DNA of 8,059 nucleotides from Pseudomonadota bacterium (GTDB lineage: Bacteria; Pseudomonadota; Alphaproteobacteria; Rickettsiales; Midichloriaceae), in assembly GCA_027621485.1 (NCBI GenBank), contig JAQCBG010000025.1:1-8059 (forward strand). The letters are read 5' to 3'. Shown here in pieces: positions 1 through 6,362 of this stretch. Both the position numbers and the translations under genes were made by a program. The notes under the pieces were generated by a model. The model did no database searches. It had not been told where the DNA came from and saw only the letters and a list, made by a program, of their open reading frames with translations. The stretch's first letter is position 1. Each line of letters starts with the position of its first letter.

Positions 1-408
1 TGCCATAATACTAATTTTAAAGATTTTTTCAAAGATCAACATTCTAAAATGAAGATTTTGTATTTCTTTGCTTCGTGGTGCAGGTCTTGCAAGCAAGGCT
101 TTAGCGAAGCAATCAGCATGATAGAAAGCGGCATACTCAAAAAAAAAGCTGTTCATTTAATGCTTATTTCGCTCGATCAAAATGAAAAGCAACTTCAGGA
201 TTTTTTACTTCCATTTCATCACATAGATTTCAATATATGCTCAACATATAAAATGAATAAAGCGGATCTTTCTGCAATATTATCAAGCCCGGCAATGCAA
301 TATAAGAATTCCATACCGCACGTTGTTCTTATGCAGGGCAGCAATATCATTGCCAGCGGCAGTTATAATATGAGTAAAATTAAAGACTTTGTGAACTCTA
401 ATTTATAG
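1..408 (+). CDS. Thioredoxin-fold protein, 5' end outside the window (partial)
   Basis: The reading frame is open from base 1 through the first possible ATG (49) to a TAG at 406-408, with no in-frame stop before that ATG and no ribosome binding site in front of it, so the real start probably lies upstream of the window. Counting from base 1, residues 19-31 carry a beta strand followed by WCRSCK (Cys27, Cys30), the W-C-x-x-C active site of thioredoxin/TlpA-type proteins. A later SIPHV segment fits the conserved cis-proline loop facing the disulfide. Starting at base 49 would leave only ten residues before the first cysteine, too few for the usual first strand and helix. Likely a thiol-disulfide oxidoreductase, possibly periplasmic or membrane-anchored, but the N-terminus that would show this is missing. 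Substrate unknown. murG follows after 46 bases on the same strand and may be co-transcribed. Confidence 0.72.
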   Translation, partial: CHNTNFKDFFKDQHSKMKILYFFASWCRSCKQGFSEAISMIESGILKKKAVHLMLISLDQNEKQLQDFLLPFHHIDFNICSTYKMNKADLSAILSSPAMQYKNSIPHVVLMQGSNIIASGSYNMSKIKDFVNSNL

Positions 409-454
409 ACCTTCATAGAAAAAGACTTAATAATTATGAATTATCAATAAATTT

Positions 455-1552
455 ATGCGTATATTTTTTTCTACTGGCGGAAGTGGTGGTCATATAATGC
501 CCGCTGTCTCTGTTATTGAATCCGCAATCAAAAAGCAACATGACTGTTTTTTAATTTTAGATAAAAGAGGAAAGAAGATACTTGATCTGGCAAATTCAGA
601 ATCAATTCAACATACTAAAATCAAAGTACTCAATACAAAGTCATTCTCTGGCACTGCATTACAAAAGATATTTGCGCTATTTACTATGTGCATTGCAATA
701 ATACAATCTATAGTTTTTTTGCTAATTCATAGACCAAACGTCGTGATTGGATTTGGATGTTATGCATCTCTCCCAAGTCTCATAGCAGCCACACTGCTTG
801 GTGTACCAATTATTCTACATGAACAAAACACTTTCATGGGAAGAGTAAATAAGCTTATGAGTAGATTTTCTACCCAAATTGGTATTTCATTTCCAGAGAC
901 AAAAGGCATACCAAAGCATTCTGAGCATAAAGTTTTTCATTCAGGATTATCAATTCGTCATAGCATCACAGATAAAGTCAAAAATGAGCCTAATCAATCT
1001 ATAGAGCCTCAATCATATAATAAAAGTACGATGAGTATTTTTGTTCTTGGCGGAAGTCAAGGTTCTAGTATTTTAAGCAAAATTGCCCCTTTGGCCATTA
1101 TATCAGCTGCAAACACAATGAATCTAAAGATTACTGTGTATCATCAAGCAAGAAGTGAGCATATAGAGGATGTACAAAATATATATGAAAAATCAGGCAT
1201 AAAGTGCCATATTCAAAGCTTTTTCTCAAATATAGATGAAATCTATAAACAAAGTAACTTAGTCATATCAAGAGCTGGTGCAACATCAATTGCAGAAATT
1301 ATTCATTACAATATACGCTCCATATTAGTACCATTAAAAAACTCTAAAGATAATCACCAGTACCATAATGCATTATATTTAGCTACGCATTACAAATCCA
1401 TCTTAATAGAAGAAAAAGATTTTACTCAGCATCAACTTGAAAAAAATATATATAAAATACTAGAGGATCCTCGTCATCAAAATGCTTCCGTGGATTCAAT
1501 TATAGATACAGAAGATTCATTACTGAATGCAGCAATTAAATATTCTATGTAA
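455..1552 (+). CDS. murG: MurG, lipid II synthase (UDP-GlcNAc:undecaprenyl-PP-MurNAc-pentapeptide GlcNAc transferase)
   Basis: Family GT28 enzyme that adds GlcNAc to lipid I on the inner face of the cytoplasmic membrane, giving lipid II, the last cytoplasmic step of peptidoglycan synthesis. At 365 residues it has normal MurG length. Visible motifs: N-terminal glycine loop TGGSGGH (7-13, His13); IGFGCYASLP followed by the HEQN signature (122-125) and GRVNKL; second-domain glycine loop GGSQG (199-203); UDP-sugar binding region SRAGATSIAE (272-281); and DNHQYHNA (299-306), equivalent to the E. coli DRQQYWNA segment that contacts the nucleotide sugar. A hydrophobic stretch at 70-91 fits the membrane-facing patch. 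Differences from consensus: Cys102 where GGY is usual, and GLSIR (164-168) where the family has an NPVR-like motif. No Shine-Dalgarno precedes ATG 455, but the start is fixed by the immediate glycine loop. Neighbouring division/cell-wall genes (ftsW, murC) are absent. Confidence 0.96.
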   Translation: MRIFFSTGGSGGHIMPAVSVIESAIKKQHDCFLILDKRGKKILDLANSESIQHTKIKVLNTKSFSGTALQKIFALFTMCIAIIQSIVFLLIHRPNVVIGFGCYASLPSLIAATLLGVPIILHEQNTFMGRVNKLMSRFSTQIGISFPETKGIPKHSEHKVFHSGLSIRHSITDKVKNEPNQSIEPQSYNKSTMSIFVLGGSQGSSILSKIAPLAIISAANTMNLKITVYHQARSEHIEDVQNIYEKSGIKCHIQSFFSNIDEIYKQSNLVISRAGATSIAEIIHYNIRSILVPLKNSKDNHQYHNALYLATHYKSILIEEKDFTQHQLEKNIYKILEDPRHQNASVDSIIDTEDSLLNAAIKYSM

Positions 1553-1578
1553 AAAGCTACTAATACACCTTATCTATA

Positions 1579-1607
1579 TTGCAATCTAATTATAGACTGA
1601 TTATTAT
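1579..1607 (+). promoter_or_regulatory. Candidate sigma-70-type promoter for the AhpD-like gene
   Basis: TTGCAA (1579-1584) and TATTAT (1602-1607) are separated by 17 bases, matching the -35 and -10 consensus at 4/6 and 5/6 positions. Initiation would fall near 1614, leaving a leader of about 108 bases before the start at 1722. The region is AT-rich, so chance matches are expected; this is a prediction from pattern only. Confidence 0.35.
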
Positions 1608-1711
1608 ACATTATTAGTTGCGTCTTTATAAGATCTTTTTAGACCATTACTTCTTTTTAATATTGTTTTTTCAAGAGCGAGTTATGATTTGCAACTTAAT
1701 CAATAAATGCC

Positions 1712-1718
1712 AAGAGGT
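1712..1718 (+). promoter_or_regulatory. Shine-Dalgarno-like sequence that decides the AhpD-like start
   Basis: AAGAGGT sits just before ATG 1722 and overlaps the codons following an earlier in-frame ATG at 1707. The earlier ATG has no such element. Together with the family's usual MSI-type N-terminus this favours 1722 over 1707. Purine-rich sites of this kind are rare in this window. Confidence 0.45.
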
Positions 1719-1721
1719 ATT

Positions 1722-2318
1722 ATGAGTATTCATAGAATTATTAGAAAATTACCAAATTATGCGCCTAAGATAGGTGAAGTTTTGTTTGATTTATTCTACG
1801 CCGATAAATCAAATCAATTCATAACAGACAAAGATGTTTACGGAGTTGCGCTGACTGTAGGTTATTTTTTGAGGCATGAGGAAATATTAAATGCTGTACG
1901 AGAAGATGCAAGAATACATTTAGAAGATAATGATGCAGCAGCTTGCAAGACTGCCGCCATATATATCTCTATGCATAGTATTGAATATTTTCATAATCAC
2001 ATTACTGAACATGATAACAAAGTAGAGCATATAGACGATAGCATAATGACGCAGATTTTCTCTGATAATATTCATCATAATGAGCAGGAAATGGATTTGC
2101 GTCTTTGTTATATTGCATCTGCATTCTCTTCTGGAAATGAATATTTAATAAGGCACTACATCAAAAAGGCAAAAGAAAGTAATATTGCTCCTGATACCTT
2201 AAAGGAAATAATAAAAATATCTGCAACACTTAAGGCCGCTGCTCATGCGCTTGATATAGAAAAAATGCGCAGATACGATTTTATAGTGCGCGGCGCTAGT
2301 ATGGAATATGATGATTAA
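1722..2318 (+). CDS. AhpD-like (carboxymuconolactone decarboxylase fold) protein lacking the CxxC active site
   Basis: 198 residues, all-helical in appearance. It lines up over its length with AhpD (177 residues in Mycobacterium tuberculosis), judged from memory of that sequence: MSIHRIIRKLPNYAPKI against MSIEKLKAALPEYAKDI; then VYGVALTVGYFLRHEEIL and a KTAAIYISMHSIEYF helix; then IASAFSSGNEYLIRH against the active-site helix; finally LKEIIKISATLKAAAHALD. AhpD uses a redox-active Cys-x-x-Cys in a peroxide-defence relay. Here those positions hold Gly138 and Tyr141; the nearby histidine (His145) remains. The only cysteines are at 75 and 129, not in a CxxC. The protein is therefore unlikely to do AhpD's thiol chemistry; it may be a structural or otherwise repurposed family member. 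No ahpC or peroxiredoxin gene is adjacent. An alternative start at 1707 adds five residues. It converges on pdhA, 63 bases away. Family call moderately sure; function unknown. Confidence 0.65.
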   Translation: MSIHRIIRKLPNYAPKIGEVLFDLFYADKSNQFITDKDVYGVALTVGYFLRHEEILNAVREDARIHLEDNDAAACKTAAIYISMHSIEYFHNHITEHDNKVEHIDDSIMTQIFSDNIHHNEQEMDLRLCYIASAFSSGNEYLIRHYIKKAKESNIAPDTLKEIIKISATLKAAAHALDIEKMRRYDFIVRGASMEYDD

Positions 2319-2381
2319 AAATCTTTATGTATTCTGCGCTATATACTCTTTTTTTAGATTATTAGATTACTTATGAGTTAC

Positions 2382-3365
2382 TTATTTAGCTGCATATACA
2401 TTTGTATAAAGCTCCTCTGATCTTGGCTCACTGCTATTTTTAGCAAAATCTATCGCCTCCTCTATTTGATTTTTAATACGAGCATCTATTTTTAGAATAT
2501 CATCTTTTATATTCTTATAGCGCTTTATAATTTCATTCTTAAGATTCATTATTGGATCACTATTCTTTCTATATTCTGCAACTTCATCACGACTTCTATA
2601 CTTTGCAGGATCGGACATTGAGTGCCCAACATATCTATATGTCTTTAATTCAAGAAGCATTGGACCTTTTTTCTTATTGCGTATTAAATTCGCCGCATTC
2701 TCAATAGCATCATTAACAGCAAAAAAATCCATTCCATTTACCTTTGATCCTGGAATACCAAAAGATTCGCCTCTCTTATGCAAAGCAACATCCCCAGATG
2801 CTCGCGCAACAGATGTTCCCATTGCATATTCATTATTTTCTATAATGTATAAAACTGGCAAATTCCAAAGCTTTGCCATATTAAAAGATTCATATATCTG
2901 CCCTTGATTTGCAGCGCCATCGCCAAATATAGTAACAGACATATTGTTTTGCTCCTTATATTTCATTGCAAAACCAAGGCCAGTACCAATTGGAACTTGT
3001 GCGCCAACTATTCCATGCCCACCATAAAATCCACCTTCTTTATTGAACATATGCATAGAACCCCCTTTACCAAACGAGCAGCCAGTTTCTCTGCCCATAA
3101 GTTCCGCAAAAACAACCTTTGGATCTGCGCCAGATGCAATCATAAAGGCATGATCTCTATAACTTGTAATAACAGTATCACCCTCAATTAAATTATTCTG
3201 TATCCCTGCTGCAACAGCCTCTTGGCCGGTATAAAGATGACAAAAACCACCTATTAATCCCATACCATACAATTGCCCTGCTCTCTCTTCAAGCCTCCTC
3301 ATAAGCATCATAAGCTCTAATATTCTGAGCAAATCATCTTTAGTTAAATTACTTTGTTGTGACAT
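2382..3365 (-). CDS. pdhA: Pyruvate dehydrogenase E1 component, alpha subunit
   Basis: Alpha subunit of the thiamine-diphosphate-dependent E1 of the pyruvate dehydrogenase complex, which decarboxylates pyruvate and transfers the acetyl group to E2 lipoyl groups. At 327 residues it is the short alphaproteobacterial/mitochondrial-type alpha chain without a targeting peptide. Visible: YRDHAFMIASG (69-79); GRETGCSFGKGGSMH (91-105); the thiamine-diphosphate/Mg motif starting GDGAANQG (148-155) and ending ENNEYAMGT (176-184); and YRYVGHSMSDPAKYRSRDE (243-261), the loop that in mitochondrial E1-alpha holds the regulatory serines. That loop also orders the active site, so its conservation does not imply kinase control. 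The main alternative, a 2-oxoisovalerate dehydrogenase alpha chain, is less likely given the strong PdhA-type GHSMSDP loop. The partner pdhB is not next to it: the downstream neighbour is the convergent AhpD-like gene. Confidence 0.94.
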   Translation of the reverse strand: MSQQSNLTKDDLLRILELMMLMRRLEERAGQLYGMGLIGGFCHLYTGQEAVAAGIQNNLIEGDTVITSYRDHAFMIASGADPKVVFAELMGRETGCSFGKGGSMHMFNKEGGFYGGHGIVGAQVPIGTGLGFAMKYKEQNNMSVTIFGDGAANQGQIYESFNMAKLWNLPVLYIIENNEYAMGTSVARASGDVALHKRGESFGIPGSKVNGMDFFAVNDAIENAANLIRNKKKGPMLLELKTYRYVGHSMSDPAKYRSRDEVAEYRKNSDPIMNLKNEIIKRYKNIKDDILKIDARIKNQIEEAIDFAKNSSEPRSEELYTNVYAAK

Positions 3366-3391
3366 ATATTTAGAAAGGAAACTTTTATACG

Positions 3392-3422
3392 ATTATACGG
3401 CTATAAAAAATAAACTTATCAG
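3392..3422 (-). promoter_or_regulatory. Candidate promoter for pdhA
   Basis: Read on the minus strand, a perfect TATAAT (3397-3392) lies 27 bases before the pdhA ATG, with CTGATA (3422-3417, 4/6 to TTGACA) 19 bases further upstream. The spacing is long, so the -35 assignment is weak. If right, pdhA is transcribed with a short leader independently of the methyltransferase gene upstream. The rest of the 152-base gap shows no convincing terminator. Confidence 0.3.
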
Positions 3423-3517
3423 TTATATTCTACATGTATTCAAATTTTTTTCTAGCTTTATTGCTGTTAATATATAAAAGGAAAATCTAAATCAATTTTG
3501 CAAAGATGAATACTTTA

Positions 3518-4618
3518 TTAAATTTTTTTTGAATATACATCTTCATAATTTATAAATTGCATTATAAAACCTGATTCATTAGATGCAAATTGTGCATTTT
3601 GACTCGTCAATAAAGAAAAGCCTCCATCACAAAACAAATTTTGAATATATAGATCTGAGTAATAAAATCTTTCGGTATCATGATGAAATAGCACTTGCTC
3701 CCCCTCTTTATATTGATGAAGTTGCTTTATGTCTCTAAACGTAATGCATATTAAGCATTTTTGCGCCGCTAAATCAGAAAGTCTTTTTAATAGCATGTTA
3801 TTGATATTGGATTGGTATGTGATAAAATCAGAAAGGATAATGATATCATATTTCATTGACCCTATCTTACCACTTGCCTCATTAAAATTAGCAATATCTT
3901 TGCATATTACTTTGTTATAAATTTTAGATTCCGCATCCTTCATTGCCCTATCTGCCGCAATTTGAGTCATCTTTTCTGATATATCAACACCGCAAAGAAA
4001 ATTTACAATATCATACTCTCTTAATAACATTCCCACTTCACCAAATCCAGATCCGATATCTAGAATATTAAATTTTCCATGTGCATCTTTTACATACTCA
4101 ACGATATTTGAAACTAAATCTCTCTGAGATTGATCTGTATTATCTATTGCAGAATCATATAAACAAGCCTGCTGATTAAAGCAACTTGCGATAATGCTAT
4201 TTGGAATATCATTAATACCAGCCCTCCTGTGTATTACAGCAAGACAATAATCCACTTCTTTAGCAAGGTTATTTGAATCTCCTAAAAATTGCTTATGCTT
4301 AATAAAATATTTTTCAGCTTTTTTGTATTTCAAATTTTGCATATAGCATCTGGCTATGTAATAATAAGAATCCTTATATCCATTAGTAAAAAAATTTAAG
4401 AATTTAAGACGAGAAATACAATCCCATAAATTTCTATTATGAAAATGATAGATTCCTAGATTATAATTTGTATCTGCGAGATTTTTTAATTTATATTTTA
4501 TATTTTTGATTGCAGATTTTATCTCATGAAATAAATTTTTAATTTTTTGTTTGATACTGATATCTCTGTACTTTTTCTGATATATAGAAACAAAATAATT
4601 GAAGAAAGGAATTTTCAT
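3518..4618 (-). CDS. TPR-repeat protein with a class I SAM-dependent methyltransferase domain
   Basis: 366 residues in two parts. The N-terminal third is basic and helical (KQKIKNLFHEIKSAIKNIK), then residues 51-112 read as tetratricopeptide-like helices (YNLGIYHFHNRNLWDCI, YYYIARCYMQNLKYKKAEKYF). The C-terminal part is a Rossmann methyltransferase: motif I ILDIGSGFGE (185-194), acidic residue Asp212 in GVDIS at the end of strand two, KDIANF, and motif II YDIIILSDFITY (257-268). The end, with an RFYYSDLYI segment and a GGFSLL strand, resembles predicted TPR methyltransferases of the COG4976 type. Substrate unknown; TPRs suggest it acts on or with a protein partner. ATG 4618 is chosen; the frame can be extended 12 codons to a TTG at 4654, which is less likely as a start. 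It lies divergent to fliR and 152 bases upstream of pdhA on the same strand. Confidence 0.78.
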   Translation of the reverse strand: MKIPFFNYFVSIYQKKYRDISIKQKIKNLFHEIKSAIKNIKYKLKNLADTNYNLGIYHFHNRNLWDCISRLKFLNFFTNGYKDSYYYIARCYMQNLKYKKAEKYFIKHKQFLGDSNNLAKEVDYCLAVIHRRAGINDIPNSIIASCFNQQACLYDSAIDNTDQSQRDLVSNIVEYVKDAHGKFNILDIGSGFGEVGMLLREYDIVNFLCGVDISEKMTQIAADRAMKDAESKIYNKVICKDIANFNEASGKIGSMKYDIIILSDFITYQSNINNMLLKRLSDLAAQKCLICITFRDIKQLHQYKEGEQVLFHHDTERFYYSDLYIQNLFCDGGFSLLTSQNAQFASNESGFIMQFINYEDVYSKKI

Positions 4619-4673
4619 TTTTAAATACCCGACAACATCTAAAATAAATTGCAAAATTGCACATTAGTTATTC

Positions 4674-4682
4674 ACTATAACA
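4674..4682 (-). promoter_or_regulatory. Candidate extended -10 promoter element for the TPR-methyltransferase gene
   Basis: The minus strand reads TGTTATAGT here, an extended -10 (TGn followed by TATAGT, 5/6 to TATAAT). The -35 position 17 bases upstream holds TAAACT, a poor match that overlaps the TTAA-N7-TTAA site at 4689-4703. Initiation near 4667 would give a leader of about 49 bases to ATG 4618. Confidence 0.3.
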
Positions 4683-4688
4683 TACACA

Positions 4689-4703
4689 TTAATAAAAGTT
4701 TAA
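4689..4703. promoter_or_regulatory. TTAA-N7-TTAA, CtrA-type binding site in the divergent fliR region
   Basis: TTAA (4689-4692), seven bases, TTAA (4700-4703) reproduces the core of the binding site of CtrA, the alphaproteobacterial response regulator that activates early flagellar genes, including fliQR, in Caulobacter. The second half-site coincides with the -35 position of the candidate fliR promoter and, on the other strand, with that of the methyltransferase promoter. The flanking C of the fuller TTAAC consensus is absent. In AT-rich DNA the core arises by chance roughly once per window of this size, so location is the main support. Confidence 0.35.
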
Positions 4704-4726
4704 TATAAGAGTTTATTACATATGAT
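4699..4726 (+). promoter_or_regulatory. Candidate fliR promoter overlapping the TTAA-N7-TTAA site
   Basis: TTTAAT (4699-4704, 3/6 to TTGACA) and TATGAT (4721-4726, 5/6 to TATAAT) are 16 bases apart. A poor -35 overlapped by an activator half-site is the usual layout of a CtrA-activated promoter. Initiation near 4733 would give a leader of about 23 bases before ATG 4756. Confidence 0.3.
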
Positions 4727-4745
4727 TCATTATAAAATATTTTTT

Positions 4746-4754
4746 AGAAGTGAG
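4746..4754 (+). promoter_or_regulatory. Purine-rich ribosome binding site of fliR
   Basis: AGAAGTGAG lies directly before ATG 4756, with AGAAG five bases from the start. It includes an in-frame GTG at 4750 that could serve as an alternative start two codons earlier; because the purine run is better placed for the ATG, 4756 is preferred. Confidence 0.35.
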
Positions 4755-4755
4755 T

Positions 4756-5517
4756 ATGATTAATATTGCAACCAATCAAGTGATATCTTTTATTCTTGTA
4801 TTTTGCAGAATTGGATTAGCAATCTCCTTAATGCCTGGCATTGGCGATAAAATAACTCCAGCTATTGTTAGATTGGTTTTTGCTTTGGTTGTATCTTATT
4901 ATACTTTTTTTACAGGCGATGCATTCGAAGCAAATACCCAGTTCAACTTTGATTCATCCATTTATATTTTAATTTTCGAAGAAATTGCAATTGGAATATG
5001 CATTGGACTCACTGTCAAAATACTCATGCATGCCTTGCATATTGCTGGCATGATCATTGCAAATCAAATTAGTTTATCTGCCGCAGTTATGTTTGATCCT
5101 ACTCATGGAGAGCAAAGTAGTATCATAGGAAATATGCTTAGCATCATAGCGCTGGTTTTGATTTTTAATTATGGATTTCATATATTTTTTATAGAGTCTA
5201 TTAATTTTAGCTATAAAAGCCTACCAATTGGAAGTTTTTTTCAAAATAAAGATGATATGATGGAAATGATAATCAAGATATTTATACATTCTTGGAATAT
5301 AGCAATGCGCATTGCCTCACCTTTTATTGTCAGTGGCATATCTATTTATATAGGAATAGGTGTACTTGCGCGTCTCATGCCTCAGCTGCAAGTTTTCTTC
5401 TTAGCATTGCCTCTTCAGTTGCTTTTTGGAATATTTTTAATCTCAGTTGTTACTACAGACTTAATTACCTCTTTTATTGAAGAGCATTGGAAAATTATAT
5501 CTGATATATTTAATTAA
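4756..5517 (+). CDS. fliR: FliR, flagellar type III export apparatus membrane protein
   Basis: 253 residues, close to the usual FliR length (about 260), very hydrophobic, with membrane segments near 9-28, 35-52, 69-92, 124-147, 178-200 and 212-236. Family features: CRIGLAISLMPGIGDKITPAIVRL in the N-terminal part (a polar-proline turn after the first helix); EEIAIGICIGL (75-85); AGMIIANQISLSAAVMFDP (97-115); IGVLARLMPQLQVFFLALP (201-219), matching the conserved ARxxPQxxVFxxxLP segment. FliR is one of the FliP-FliQ-FliR subunits forming the export gate at the flagellar base. The virulence-type homologue SctT is the alternative; the PQ-x-VF segment favours FliR. fliP, fliQ and flhB are not adjacent: the neighbours are a methyltransferase gene and psd. 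The gene is intact, so it is probably under selection. GTG 4750 is an alternative start. Confidence 0.88.
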   Translation: MINIATNQVISFILVFCRIGLAISLMPGIGDKITPAIVRLVFALVVSYYTFFTGDAFEANTQFNFDSSIYILIFEEIAIGICIGLTVKILMHALHIAGMIIANQISLSAAVMFDPTHGEQSSIIGNMLSIIALVLIFNYGFHIFFIESINFSYKSLPIGSFFQNKDDMMEMIIKIFIHSWNIAMRIASPFIVSGISIYIGIGVLARLMPQLQVFFLALPLQLLFGIFLISVVTTDLITSFIEEHWKIISDIFN

Positions 5518-5549
5518 TCTATCATTTGCAGAGAATACACATCTCATGC

Positions 5550-5581
5550 ACGCAGCAATGCGTAAATATTATCGCTACGCA
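5550..5581 (+). repeat. Overlapping, mutually exclusive small inverted repeats between fliR and psd
   Basis: ACGCA (5550-5554), loop GCAA, TGCGT (5559-5563) can form a 5-bp hairpin with a GNRA-type tetraloop. The same TGCGT, extended to TGCGTA (5559-5564), can instead pair with TACGCA (5576-5581) across an 11-base loop. No T-run follows, so it is not a standard intrinsic terminator. The remaining 174-base gap shows only a candidate psd promoter. Confidence 0.35.
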
Positions 5582-5639
5582 ACAATTAATTATTTGTAGA
5601 ATATGGATTGTATATAGGTTATATTTCGTTTGTGTATTT

Positions 5640-5668
5640 TTCATATCTTGCAATACTCTTCATATAAT
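5640..5668 (+). promoter_or_regulatory. Candidate psd promoter
   Basis: TTCATA (5640-5645, 4/6) and a perfect TATAAT (5663-5668) are 17 bases apart. A second overlapping TATAAT at 5668-5673 has no matching -35. Initiation near 5675 leaves a leader of under 20 bases before ATG 5692, consistent with the lack of a Shine-Dalgarno. Confidence 0.4.
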
Positions 5669-5691
5669 ATAATACAAACTGGTTTCTATAA

Positions 5692-6357
5692 ATGAATATT
5701 ATTAAAAGCTTACTAAAGTGTTGCCCTATACATAAGGAGGGTTATATTTTAATTGCTATATTTGCGGCGTGCGCACTCTTTGCGTATTCTTTTTCTCAAT
5801 TTTTTGGCAGTGTTGCACTTATACTGACGATTTTGTGCATATATTTTTTTCGAGACCCCGAAAGAGTAACGCCTCATAATGCTGAAGACTTCATACTCAG
5901 CCCGGCAGATGGAATAGTGCAAAGCATTACTGTTGAGAATTTACCCAAAGAGCTTGAACGAAATACACAAATGAACAGAGTAAGTATTTTTTTAAATGTA
6001 CTTGATGTGCACGTAAATAGAATTGCCGTCTCTGGAAAAGTCACTAAGGTTGTATATAATCCAGGAAAGTTTTTTAATGCATCGCTTGATAAGGCGAGTA
6101 TATATAACGAACGCAATTCTATGTTAATCGAAACTAAAGATGGCGCGGAAGTAGCTGTAGTGCAAATTGCAGGATTAATAGCTCGCAGAATTGTATGTGA
6201 TACTATGGAGTCTGATAACGTATCTGTAGGTGATAGATTTGGTATTATAAAATTTGGCAGTAGAGTTGATATTTATTTACCAAAGACACTTGATATTAAA
6301 GTGAAAGAAGGTCAAAGAATGGTAGGTGGCGAGACTATTATTGCAAGTCTTGATTAA
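5692..6357 (+). CDS. psd: Phosphatidylserine decarboxylase (short, archaeal/rickettsial-type proenzyme)
   Basis: Pyruvoyl enzyme that decarboxylates phosphatidylserine to phosphatidylethanolamine at the inner membrane. At 221 residues it belongs to the short class (about 215-230), not the 300-residue E. coli class. Two hydrophobic segments (18-34, 37-53) anchor the N-terminus and are followed by FFRDPER (52-58), typical of this class. SPADGIV (70-76), FLNVLDVHVNR (100-110) and QIAGLIARRI (158-167) are family motifs. KFGSRVDIYLP (187-197) holds the self-cleavage site: Gly189-Ser190 is predicted to split into a beta chain and a small alpha chain whose Ser190 becomes the pyruvoyl group. The substrate-making gene pssA, often directly downstream of this class of psd, is not here; a structured non-coding gap and hup follow. 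No Shine-Dalgarno before ATG. Confidence 0.94.
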   Translation: MNIIKSLLKCCPIHKEGYILIAIFAACALFAYSFSQFFGSVALILTILCIYFFRDPERVTPHNAEDFILSPADGIVQSITVENLPKELERNTQMNRVSIFLNVLDVHVNRIAVSGKVTKVVYNPGKFFNASLDKASIYNERNSMLIETKDGAEVAVVQIAGLIARRIVCDTMESDNVSVGDRFGIIKFGSRVDIYLPKTLDIKVKEGQRMVGGETIIASLD

Positions 6358-6362
6358 GATAC

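Noticed and set aside
2319..2381. Bidirectional terminator between the convergent AhpD-like gene and pdhA
   Set aside because: There is a run of seven Ts (2349-2355) and short direct repeats, but no stem of useful length next to it.
2677..3191. Two plus-strand open frames (2677-2907, 2904-3191)
   Set aside because: They lie wholly antisense to pdhA, whose protein is clearly conserved, and their translations show no recognisable domain.
3729..3920. Plus-strand open frame of 63 codons
   Set aside because: Antisense to the methyltransferase gene; no start context or family resemblance.
4619..4654. TTG start extending the methyltransferase by 12 residues
   Set aside because: A TTG start without a ribosome binding site is less likely than the ATG at 4618, though it cannot be excluded.
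5292..5480. Alternative-frame open frame inside fliR
   Set aside because: Overlaps the conserved C-terminal half of FliR in another frame; composition is not protein-like.
5874..6116. Minus-strand open frame of 80 codons
   Set aside because: Antisense shadow of psd; no independent support.
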